NCBI GenBank assembly: GCA_036961205.1
Contig: JBALVI010000001.1
Span: 930,001 to 994,000, forward strand
Direction of reading: 5' to 3'
DNA: 64,000 nt
Source of the DNA: CALJFL01 sp036961205
Lineage (GTDB): Bacteria; Pseudomonadota; Gammaproteobacteria; Pseudomonadales; Halieaceae
Shown: positions 18,228-26,335 of the stretch, piece by piece
Layout: every line of letters starts with the position of its first letter
Position numbering within the stretch: position 1 is the stretch's first letter
Notes under the pieces: generated by a model
Seen by the model: only the letters and a program-made list of their open reading frames with translations
Database searches by the model: none
What the model was told of the DNA's origin: nothing
Translations under genes and position numbers: made by a program

Positions 18228-20090
18228 ATGTCAGAGACTACCGACTCCGGGGGAAAGCCCTCGGCAGCCGATGCTTCTGCGGGTTCTTCGAACTGGGAGA
18301 GCCTTAAAGACACACTGGAGCCGGGTGCTTTCGCAGCTGCCTGGTTAGATCTTCTGTGTGAATTTGTCGACGCTAACGTGCACCTGGGTGTGGTGGTATT
18401 GGCCAAGCCGGGTGCGGGTTTAGCGCCCGTAGCAGTGTGGCCCGAGGGGGGCATGGGCACGCCCCTGATCACCTCAGCGATTGAAGCGGCCATCTCGGAA
18501 AGAAAGCCTCAGCAACAACGCCATTCGGTCACATTTAACGGGCAGCCACAACCGCGAAATGCCGTGGTCTGCCCTTTGATAGTGGATGGCAGCGTGAGTG
18601 GTGCGGTTGCCCTCGATATTGAACATGTCCCCGAGGATCAACTTCAGCAGGTAGTAAGGCAGTTGGGATGGGCGATGGTATCGCTGGAGGCCTTGGTGCG
18701 CAGAGTTAGCAGCGCTTCGTCAGATCGACTGGTGACCGTACTGGATCTTGTTGCCACCAGCCTACACTACGACCGCTTCCAGGCTGCGGCTACGGCAGTG
18801 GCCACAGAGCTGGCCGGAATACTGCGATGTGAGCGTGTGAGTATAGGCTTTATACAGGGTAAGACTGCCCATGTACGCGCCCTGTCGCATAGTGCGTCTT
18901 TCGGCAAGAAGGCCAATATTATTCAGAATATTGGTGCCTGCATGGATGAATCTATAGATCAGCAGGCGACTGTGGTCTATCCGCCTCTGACTGCCGCAGA
19001 GTTACAGGTGACTCGCTGCCATGCAGAATTGATAAGAGCACAGGGAGAGGGGGCAGTGTGTACAGTCCCCTTTGCTGACGGCGATAAAATTCTGGGTGCG
19101 ATCACTCTTGAGCGCCCAGTGGGTGAGCTGTTTGATAAGGAAACGATAAAGCTTTGCGAACATGCGGCTTCTTTGCTGGGACCAGTGCTCGAGGTACGGC
19201 GTCGGGACGACCGTTGGTTGCCCAGCAAGGCGCTAGACAGTGTGAAACAGACAGGTCGTAATCTCGTTGGTCCTGAGCATACCGCGCTTAAACTTACAGC
19301 GGCGATATCGCTTTTTCTTCTGTTGTTCTTTAGCTTCGCCACGGGTGAATACAGGGTAACGGCCGATGCGACGCTCGAGGGAGCCGTTCAACGAGTCGTG
19401 GCAGTGCCGATCTCCGGTTTTATCGCGGAGGCCAATGCGCGCGCCGGAGATACGGTTAAGGCTGGGGATGTGATGTTTACGCTGGATGATCGCGACCTGC
19501 GTCTAGAGCGTTTGAAGTGGTTGGGCCAGAAATCACAATACCGCAGGGAATACAGCGAGGCTCTGGCTGAACATGAGCGTGCAAGAGTCAATATTCTCAG
19601 CGCGCAGATAGAACAAGCCGAGGCGCAAATTGCGCTGGTAGAGGAGCAGTTGGGCCGTATCAAGGTCACGGCACCCTTTGATAGTTTTGTCGTATCTGGT
19701 GATCTCAGCCAGTCTCTGGGCGCGCCTGTCGAACGCGGCGACATACTGTTTGAGGTAGCTCCACTGGACTCGTACAGAGTCATTCTTGCTGTTGATGAAC
19801 GCGATATCAGCGCCGTGTTAGTGGGCCAGACCGGGCAACTTGCACTGACTGGCATGCCAGGAGAAACCTTACCCATCGAGGTGATGAAAGTCACCCCTGT
19901 TTCCACGGCGCAGGAGGGAAGAAATTTCTTTGAAGTTGAGGCCCATTTGTTGGGCGACCCTCAGGCAACGTTACGCCCGGGGATGGAAGGCGTTGGTAAG
20001 GTTCTCGTTTCAGAGCAGAAGTTGATCTGGATTTGGACGCACAAGATCAGCCATTGGTGGCGTATGCTCGTATGGTCGTGGTGGCCATAG
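18228..20090 (+). CDS. GAF domain / HlyD-like membrane fusion protein
   Basis: A 620-residue protein whose N-terminal ~350 residues are cytoplasmic and include a GAF-like domain (about 180-315). One strong membrane helix follows at about 354-371, then a HlyD/adaptor part: a split lipoyl domain (ISGFIAEANARAGDTVKAGD, about 390-425, and KVTAPFDSFVVSG), a short coiled-coil hairpin (about 430-480) and a beta-barrel. The last ~23 residues are very Trp-rich (WIWTH, WWRMLVWSWWP), probably a second membrane contact. A cytoplasmic sensor fused to a periplasmic adaptor is unusual. It starts the gene set that continues with the M50/HlyD fusion 12 bp downstream and is transcribed in the same direction as the giant protein. 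Function in export is inferred from position and domains. A GGGGAT box precedes the ATG. Confidence 0.85.
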   Translation: MSETTDSGGKPSAADASAGSSNWESLKDTLEPGAFAAAWLDLLCEFVDANVHLGVVVLAKPGAGLAPVAVWPEGGMGTPLITSAIEAAISERKPQQQRHSVTFNGQPQPRNAVVCPLIVDGSVSGAVALDIEHVPEDQLQQVVRQLGWAMVSLEALVRRVSSASSDRLVTVLDLVATSLHYDRFQAAATAVATELAGILRCERVSIGFIQGKTAHVRALSHSASFGKKANIIQNIGACMDESIDQQATVVYPPLTAAELQVTRCHAELIRAQGEGAVCTVPFADGDKILGAITLERPVGELFDKETIKLCEHAASLLGPVLEVRRRDDRWLPSKALDSVKQTGRNLVGPEHTALKLTAAISLFLLLFFSFATGEYRVTADATLEGAVQRVVAVPISGFIAEANARAGDTVKAGDVMFTLDDRDLRLERLKWLGQKSQYRREYSEALAEHERARVNILSAQIEQAEAQIALVEEQLGRIKVTAPFDSFVVSGDLSQSLGAPVERGDILFEVAPLDSYRVILAVDERDISAVLVGQTGQLALTGMPGETLPIEVMKVTPVSTAQEGRNFFEVEAHLLGDPQATLRPGMEGVGKVLVSEQKLIWIWTHKISHWWRMLVWSWWP

Positions 20091-20102
20091 GCTTGATCGC
20101 GT

Positions 20103-22253
20103 ATGTCTGACTCATTTTACAGTGCATCCTGGTACCGCGTTGCCGAGCTGAAGCCGCGACTGCGCAGCCATGCTCGGTTAGGCCGGCATGTCTACCGCGA
20201 CCGGGTGTGGTACGTACTCCAAGATGTCGCCAGTGGTAAATCCCACCGCTTCTCTCCCGCGGCCTATCGCTTTATAGGCTTGACGGATGGTAAGCGAACG
20301 GTGCAGCAGCTATGGGACGAGATCAGTAATGAATCTGGTGACGAGGCGCCTACCCAGGATGAAGTGATCCGGCTGCTGGGACAGCTACATGCTGCAGACG
20401 CACTAATTTGCGATGTTGTGCCCGATAGCGAGGAGTTATTTCGTCGTTTCAAGAAGCAGGACAGGCAAAAACTTAAGCAGCGTTTCTGGTCGCCACTGGC
20501 GGTACGCTTTCCACTGTTTGACCCGGAACGGTTTCTCGAACGCACTTACCCCTGGTTTCGTTTCCTGTTTAGCTGGGTGGGAGCATTACTTTGGTTACTT
20601 GTAGTGGGCACCGCAGCGGTACTTGCCGCCACGCACTGGGGTGATCTTACCCAGAATGTTGTAGACCGAGCGCTGACCCCAGAGAACCTGTTGATTTTAT
20701 GGTTGGTATATCCAGTCGTTAAGGCGCTTCACGAATTGGGTCATGGTTATGCCATGAAGCATGCCGGTGGTGAGGTCCATGAAATTGGCATCATGCTACT
20801 CGTTTTGATCCCTGTGCCTTACGTGGAGGCATCTGCCGCTTGGGGTGTCAGGGAAAAGTACCAGCGTATGCTTATTGGGGCTGCGGGTATTGCGGTAGAG
20901 CTATTCCTGGGTGCTTTGGCTCTGTTTGTTTGGCTCAATGTCGAATCTGGCGCAGTCCATGCCATCGCCTACAACGTAATGCTTATCAGTGGTGTCTCTA
21001 CCTTGCTATTCAATGGCAACCCCTTGCTCAAGTTTGACGGCTACTATGTGCTGTCCGACGCCCTGGAGATTCCGAACCTGGGGGTTCGCGCCAACCAGTA
21101 TCTAGGCTACCTGATCCAGCGTTATCTATTTGGGCTGGCTAGTGCTCAGTCTCCTGCAAACACTGCGGGAGAACGTTTCTGGTTTACCCTCTATGGGGTC
21201 TCGGCGTTTATTTATCGAATGTTTATTATGTTTGTCATCATTCTCTACATTGGTGGCAAGTTCTTTACTATCGGCGTGCTGCTGGCAGCGTGGTCAATCA
21301 CTACACAGGTTTTAATTCCCATGGGAAAACACCTCTCTTTCTTGTTCACCAGCCCTCGCCTGAACCGCAATCGAGGTCGCAGTCTGGGCATGTCGGCTGT
21401 GGTAGTTCTGGTTATTGCCGTATTGTTCTTTGCCATACCTGTTCCCTTTTGGACCCGCGCCGAAGGAGTGATCTGGCCAAGCGAGCAGGCCCAGGTTCGG
21501 GCTGGATCCGATGGTTTCTTTGTCGAACAGTTTTCAGCTAGCGGTGCCAGGGTGAAAAAGGATCAGGCGCTGGTGCAATTGCGCGATCCCTTCCTTGAAT
21601 CCAGAGTGACCCTTCTAGAGGCGCGCCAGCGTGAGCTGAAAAGTCAGCAGACCTATGCCAGGGCGACCGACCGCGTGCAATTGGCGTTGATCCGTGAAGA
21701 GCTGGCGACAGTGACCGCTGATCTTGTGCGAGCTCAGGAGAGATCGGACGAATTGCTGATACGTGCAGAGCGAGATGGCAAGTTGATTCTTCCCGGCGAG
21801 CAGGATGCCGTGGGACGATTTGTACGCCAGGGTCAGCTATTGGCCTACGTGGTAGAGCCCGAGGATTTTAGAACGGTACGCGTTGTTGTTGCGCACGACG
21901 AGGTGGGTCTTATCCACAACGGCACCCGCAGTGTGGCCGTGCTTTCTCCCGACTGGGATTACCGGTCCTATGACTCTGTCATCGTGCGCGAGGTGCCGGG
22001 CGGCACTAACAAATTGCCCAGCGCAGCGCTGGGAGTGCAGGGCGGTGGAAGAGTGATTGTCGACCCCAGCGCCGGTAACGATATCACCAGCATTGAGCGA
22101 ATATTTGAGATCGATGTTGGCCTCCCACCGGAGGCAGATTCGTATTTCCTTGGGCAGCGTATGCATGTGCGTTTTGATCATGGCTATATGCCTTTGGCAA
22201 TGCAAATGTATCGCGCCTTGAGAAAATTATTCCTGAGTCGATTTAGTGTTTAA
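20103..22253 (+). CDS. PqqD-like / M50 site-2-protease-like / HlyD-like fusion protein
   Basis: The 716-residue product joins three modules. Residues about 25-110 resemble a PqqD-type peptide-binding domain (SGKSHRFSPAAYRFIGLTDG). Residues about 150-430 form a polytopic membrane part with an intact zinc-protease signature, H210-ELG-H214 in a helix, and the distal NPLLKFDGYY with D312, the third ligand expected for M50 peptidases. After a last helix near 425-440 comes a HlyD-like periplasmic part with lipoyl halves (GFFVEQFSASGARVKKDQ) and coiled coil. Such M50/HlyD fusions occur beside large exported proteins. A plausible role is recognising and cleaving the LEPR-XLL leader in the membrane during export; that is inference. 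It is tightly spaced between the GAF/HlyD and SecA-like genes. Confidence 0.88.
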   Translation: MSDSFYSASWYRVAELKPRLRSHARLGRHVYRDRVWYVLQDVASGKSHRFSPAAYRFIGLTDGKRTVQQLWDEISNESGDEAPTQDEVIRLLGQLHAADALICDVVPDSEELFRRFKKQDRQKLKQRFWSPLAVRFPLFDPERFLERTYPWFRFLFSWVGALLWLLVVGTAAVLAATHWGDLTQNVVDRALTPENLLILWLVYPVVKALHELGHGYAMKHAGGEVHEIGIMLLVLIPVPYVEASAAWGVREKYQRMLIGAAGIAVELFLGALALFVWLNVESGAVHAIAYNVMLISGVSTLLFNGNPLLKFDGYYVLSDALEIPNLGVRANQYLGYLIQRYLFGLASAQSPANTAGERFWFTLYGVSAFIYRMFIMFVIILYIGGKFFTIGVLLAAWSITTQVLIPMGKHLSFLFTSPRLNRNRGRSLGMSAVVVLVIAVLFFAIPVPFWTRAEGVIWPSEQAQVRAGSDGFFVEQFSASGARVKKDQALVQLRDPFLESRVTLLEARQRELKSQQTYARATDRVQLALIREELATVTADLVRAQERSDELLIRAERDGKLILPGEQDAVGRFVRQGQLLAYVVEPEDFRTVRVVVAHDEVGLIHNGTRSVAVLSPDWDYRSYDSVIVREVPGGTNKLPSAALGVQGGGRVIVDPSAGNDITSIERIFEIDVGLPPEADSYFLGQRMHVRFDHGYMPLAMQMYRALRKLFLSRFSV

Positions 22254-22331
22254 GGGCGCTTCAGAACTATTCCCGTGGCGCTGCAGTTGTCTGTGCATAG
22301 CGCCTGCGCATGGTGTCTGGGAGGAGCTGCT

Positions 22332-24329
22332 ATGACAGCTAGCTCAGCTATGCTGCGTCCTGGCCCCCTGGTAGGTGCCTATCCGCAACGTGATGAAACC
22401 CGCGATAGTTGGCTGGACGAAACGGCTGCTAGAGCCAGTGGATTCCTGCGGCAACATATAAAGGGCCGAGACTCGCGCTATGCGAAATTTATTGAGCGCA
22501 TTAACGCGCAATCTGATGGGCTGTCTGCACTCGCTGAGAATGACTTGCAAACCACTGTTGTCGAGCTCAGGCGTCGTCTTTACAGCGAGGGGCTGAAAGA
22601 CGAGCTGGTTGCCCAATCTTTCGGTTTGATCCGTGAGTACTCTTCCCGTTGTCTGGGTATGCGGCATCACGATGTGCAGCTCTTCGGTGGGTACGTAATG
22701 CTCAACGGTATGGTTGCGGAAATGGAGACGGGGGAGGGTAAGACGATGACCGCAACCCTGCCGGCATGTACCGCCGCCCTCGCCGGAATTCCAGTACACA
22801 TTGTTACCGTGAATGACTTCCTGGTAACAAGGGACTCGGAATGGATGCGTCCATTATTTCAGGCGATGGGACTGACAGTTGGATTCATTACTGAGGAAAT
22901 GGATTTGGAGCAGCGTCGTCAGGCGTACGGCTGCGACATTACCTACTGCACAAACAAGCAGCTGGTATTTGATTATCTCAAAGATACCCTGTTGCTGGGG
23001 CAGGAAAGTCGTCGTCTGCATATGCAGCTAGAGGGACTCTATAAAGAGAAGCCAAGAACCAGCCGGTTGCTGATGCGTGGCCTGTGTTATGCCATTGTCG
23101 ACGAAGCGGACAGTGTGCTGGTAGACGAGGCACGTACGCCGCTGATTATCTCCAAGCAGGGTGATGTTTCCTCGGAGACAAACAACCACGAGCAGGCTAT
23201 TCGAATAGCGCGAAGCCTGGCGCACAAAAGGGATTTCACCCTTCGGTCGCGAGACAAACATGTTGAGCTTACAGATTTCGGCAAGGCCGGTATTGTCGCC
23301 GGGGCGAAGGGTCTTGGTGGGGTTTGGTCTGGCAAGAAACGGCGTAACGAACTGGTTGCCCAAGCGCTGGCGGCATTGCATCTTTATCTGCCAGATATTC
23401 ATTACCTGGTGAAGGAAGAAAAAATACAGATTATTGATGAGTATACGGGCCGAGTTATGCCCGACCGTTCATGGGAGCGTGGCTTACATCAGATGATCGA
23501 GATGAAGGAGGGGTGCGATATCAGCGCGCGCCAGGAGACCTTGGCCAGAATCAGTTACCAGAAATTTTTCCGGCGCTATTTACGGGTGTCCGGAATGACA
23601 GGTACTGCCCAGGAAATTGCCGGTGAACTCTGGTCCGTTTACCGGCTTAGCGTGGTGCGAATCCCTACCAACCTTCCCTTGCGAAGACAGCATGTCGATG
23701 ACATCGTGTTCGCCCGAGCGGATGAGAAGTGGGGCGCGGTCGTCGCATCTGTACGAGAGCTGCATCGGGCCGGAAGACCTGTACTTATAGGCACTCGCTC
23801 GGTGGCAGATTCCGAACTGCTAGACAGACTACTCAGTGAAGCCCGATTACCGCACTATGTATTGAATGCCCGACAGGATGAGGAAGAAGCAGAGATTATT
23901 GGCCAGGCCGGTAAGGCGGGGCGTATCACCGTAGCAACAAACATGGCGGGGCGAGGAACGGATATTCGTTTGGATGACGGCATTGATGAGCTGGGCGGTT
24001 TATTCGTGCTGGCCACCTGCCGGCACGATGCGAGCAGGATAGATCGACAATTGTTTGGCCGCGGTGGCCGGCAAGGCAACTCGGGCTCCTATCAAACGAT
24101 TATCTCGCTGGAAGACGAATTATTTAGCGGATTTTTTGCAGCGCGTTTAGTCGCTATGCTAACCGACCGCTGGCCTCAGGGTAAGCCGCTGAATGCGTGG
24201 CTGGGGAAGTTGGTAGCGTTAATAGCGCAGCGAAGTGCAGAGCGTCATAACCGTAAGATCAGGCGCGAATTGCTTAAACAGGATGACAATCTCGGAGATA
24301 TGCTGGCATTTAGCGGGCGGCCCGAATAG
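22332..24329 (+). CDS. Short SecA-like preprotein translocase ATPase
   Basis: A 665-residue SecA homologue. It has Walker A TGEGKT (133-138) in MVAEMETGEGKTM, HIVTVNDFLVTRDSEWM, DEADSVLVDEARTPLII (DEAD at 257-260), and the motor motif ATNMAGRGTDIRL followed by RIDRQLFGRGGRQGNSGS. Housekeeping SecA is about 900 residues. This one is trimmed in the helical-scaffold and linker parts and ends without a SEC-C zinc tail, so it is an accessory SecA. The ATG at 22332 is chosen because GGGAGGAG lies five bases before it; a GTG 57 bases upstream is poorly supported. The gene sits between M50/HlyD and HlyD genes, so its cargo is probably the giant LEPR-XLL protein, which has no normal signal peptide. 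That link is inference. Confidence 0.92.
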   Translation: MTASSAMLRPGPLVGAYPQRDETRDSWLDETAARASGFLRQHIKGRDSRYAKFIERINAQSDGLSALAENDLQTTVVELRRRLYSEGLKDELVAQSFGLIREYSSRCLGMRHHDVQLFGGYVMLNGMVAEMETGEGKTMTATLPACTAALAGIPVHIVTVNDFLVTRDSEWMRPLFQAMGLTVGFITEEMDLEQRRQAYGCDITYCTNKQLVFDYLKDTLLLGQESRRLHMQLEGLYKEKPRTSRLLMRGLCYAIVDEADSVLVDEARTPLIISKQGDVSSETNNHEQAIRIARSLAHKRDFTLRSRDKHVELTDFGKAGIVAGAKGLGGVWSGKKRRNELVAQALAALHLYLPDIHYLVKEEKIQIIDEYTGRVMPDRSWERGLHQMIEMKEGCDISARQETLARISYQKFFRRYLRVSGMTGTAQEIAGELWSVYRLSVVRIPTNLPLRRQHVDDIVFARADEKWGAVVASVRELHRAGRPVLIGTRSVADSELLDRLLSEARLPHYVLNARQDEEEAEIIGQAGKAGRITVATNMAGRGTDIRLDDGIDELGGLFVLATCRHDASRIDRQLFGRGGRQGNSGSYQTIISLEDELFSGFFAARLVAMLTDRWPQGKPLNAWLGKLVALIAQRSAERHNRKIRRELLKQDDNLGDMLAFSGRPE

Positions 24330-24343
24330 GAATGGAGAAAAAA

Positions 24344-25201
24344 ATGATTAAGGTGTTACGTGCGATCTCAGCTTGTTGCGCGATCGTGCTGTTTGGCCCT
24401 TTGGCCTCTCAGGCCCAAATAGGTGAAAACTCGGACTACGATTGCCTGATTGAGCCCAGTAAAACGATTGAACTGGGCAGTTCAATCAGAGGCGTTGCTG
24501 ATGAGGTGCTCGTTAGGCGAGGAGAGGCTGTCAACAAGGGAGATGTTTTGGTACACCTCGAGTCAGCTGTGCAGAAGGCGGCGGTGGAACTGGCCCGTAC
24601 CCGCAGCAAAAACACGGCTGAGCTTGTCTCAGCAAAAGAGAGCATGAAGTTGGCAAAAAAATTGCTCACGCGTTTCGAGGGCTTGTATATAGACAAGAAC
24701 ATTTCTCAGCAACAGCTGGAGGAGGCAGAGAGTCAGGCTGCAATAGCTGAAAGCAATTGGGAGGAAGCACGAGAGAATAAGGTGCTGGCAGAGTTGAATT
24801 TGGATCAGGCGCAGGCCGTTCTGTCCATGCGCACTATACGCAGCCCGATCGCGGGCATCGTAGTTGACCGGATGATTGAGCCGGGTGAATTGGTTACCGA
24901 GGATCAGTTCATCATGAAGCTCGCAAATCTCGACCCATTGCACGTGGAAGTCATTTTGCCTTCTACAGCTTTTGGCCAGATAGAATCGGGCAGTGTTGCG
25001 ACGGTCATGCCAGAAGAGCCAATTGGGGGTGCCTTCAAGGGCCATGTCGACATCGTAGACAGTATTATTGATGCGGCGAGTGGCACGTTTCGGGTGAGGG
25101 TGGTGTTACCCAATCCTGAAGGCAAGTTGCCAGCAGGTCTTTCGTGCAACATTGATTTCAATAGCGATGCCGAAACTGAAGCCGATCAACAGCAAAGCTG
25201 A
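24344..25201 (+). CDS. Periplasmic adaptor (HlyD/RND MFP family)
   Basis: A 285-residue protein with a cleavable-looking signal peptide (MIKVLRAISACCAIVLFGPL...SQAQ), a lipoyl half (GSSIRGVADEVLVRRGEAVNKGD), a ~75-residue coiled-coil hairpin, the second lipoyl half (MRTIRSPIAGIVVDRMIEPGE) and a beta-barrel. It is shorter than AcrA or HlyD. The ATG at 24344 is preferred over 24332 because GGAG stands six bases before it. It ends the SecA-like/M50/GAF gene set and is followed by a strong terminator. It would bridge inner-membrane parts to an outer-membrane channel, but no TolC partner lies in this locus. Confidence 0.88.
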   Translation: MIKVLRAISACCAIVLFGPLASQAQIGENSDYDCLIEPSKTIELGSSIRGVADEVLVRRGEAVNKGDVLVHLESAVQKAAVELARTRSKNTAELVSAKESMKLAKKLLTRFEGLYIDKNISQQQLEEAESQAAIAESNWEEARENKVLAELNLDQAQAVLSMRTIRSPIAGIVVDRMIEPGELVTEDQFIMKLANLDPLHVEVILPSTAFGQIESGSVATVMPEEPIGGAFKGHVDIVDSIIDAASGTFRVRVVLPNPEGKLPAGLSCNIDFNSDAETEADQQQS

Positions 25202-25272
25202 GAGCCAGCGACGTCAGGTCTTGCCTGACCAAATACTTCTAGACCTGCAGTGTGCGCGCAGCACATAAAAAA

Positions 25273-25308
25273 GCCCCGGGGTGATTCCACTCCGAGGCAC
25301 TCTTTTTT
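25273..25308. terminator. Strong bidirectional intrinsic terminator
   Basis: GCCCCGGGGTG (25273-25283) pairs with CACTCCGAGGC (25288-25298) with one mismatch and one G-T pair around a 4-nt loop. It is flanked by A6 on the left and T6 (25303-25308) on the right, so it can stop both the rightward export genes and the leftward acidic-protein gene. Confidence 0.85.
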
Positions 25309-25337
25309 CTGCCTATAGTGAGGACAGAGTCAGGCGA

Positions 25338-26027
25338 TCAGCTGCCGACCTCTTCCTCTAACTCGTCTTCCTCATCGTCGTCTTCCTCTAACTCATCATC
25401 ATCATCGTCTTTATCTTTAATCTTGTCCTTGCCGTTACCGCGGATTGCGCTGGGCAGCACCTTGATGCGGGATATGGCTTCACCGATGGGGTCCCCGGCA
25501 ATATATGCAGAGCCTAGCAACGAATTGAGCAAACTTGCGGCATAGTCTGTTAGCTCCAAATCTACACCGCTCAATCTAATAACACCGCCATTGGAAACGC
25601 TTGTCTCGATCTCGTTACCGCTAGGGGTAAAGAGTGGCTGGCGTATCAACGGTTCATCGTCAACCACTACCACGCCAGTGATTACTGGCAATTCCGCGAT
25701 GTATTCAACCCGCAAGTTCTGAATAGAAACAGTCCTTTCAGGATCTGCCCCACAAGAAATCGAAACGCCACCTCTATGCTCCAGTTCACCCGCATACAAG
25801 TCGATGTCGATCACGCCACCGGACACCATAAAACCCCAGCGCGAGCCGTCAGGCCGGTGCACAGCAGGCTTGATTCGCTCCACTTCACACAAATCTAACC
25901 AGAGCATGAGACCCGAATCCAGAATGATAGTCGTCATACCACCCTTAATCTGCACCACCGGGCCGGCAGTAACAGCCCCTGCCATGATCGATGCAGCAGC
26001 AATAAAACACGTTAACAAATTCTTCAT
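25338..26027 (-). CDS. Secreted protein with highly acidic C-terminal tail, function unknown
   Basis: The 229-residue product has a clear signal peptide (MKNLLTCFIAAASIMAGAVTAG) and a beta-rich body of about 170 residues. The tail is almost only Asp and Glu after an IRGNGKDKIKDK stretch. A near-perfect AGGAGGT five bases before the ATG predicts strong translation. I do not recognise the family. Two cysteines (residues about 48 and 92) could form a disulfide. The tail would bind divalent cations. It converges on the terminator shared with the LEPR-XLL export genes, and its GNGKDK sequence is also found in the last residues of the giant protein, which hints at a connection. Confidence 0.75.
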   Translation of the reverse strand: MKNLLTCFIAAASIMAGAVTAGPVVQIKGGMTTIILDSGLMLWLDLCEVERIKPAVHRPDGSRWGFMVSGGVIDIDLYAGELEHRGGVSISCGADPERTVSIQNLRVEYIAELPVITGVVVVDDEPLIRQPLFTPSGNEIETSVSNGGVIRLSGVDLELTDYAASLLNSLLGSAYIAGDPIGEAISRIKVLPSAIRGNGKDKIKDKDDDDDELEEDDDEEDELEEEVGS

Positions 26028-26335
26028 AATTTACCTCCTGAAAGGCCTCTCAAGAGCTTCGATCAGCGCCTTCTCACAAATTCTCTAAATTGGCTTGTCA
26101 ACCAACGCCCTTCTTACCAGTCTGGACAGCAATGAGAAATATTGCAAATAGCGAAATGTTATCTCGCAACATTCCTTTTGGTTATATCTTGCAGTTTACT
26201 ACTCCGGTACTGGACCGAAGAAGCCAATCACGCAGATTACGAGGCCAAGCTCGTTCCAAGCGGCAAGCATATGATCGAACGAGGCTGGGTAATCTGGCAT
26301 AGGGTAGCTCCAGTGTACAATGGGGACGCATTCAA
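26028..26335. other. Intergenic stretch between the acidic protein and creD
   Basis: 308 bp upstream of the leftward acidic-protein gene. I find its ribosome binding site (26033-26039) and AT-rich DNA that must include its promoter, but no convincing gene. A TTG-started frame from 26142 begins with a lipoprotein-like leader but runs antisense through the end of creD, so I do not call it. Confidence 0.4.
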
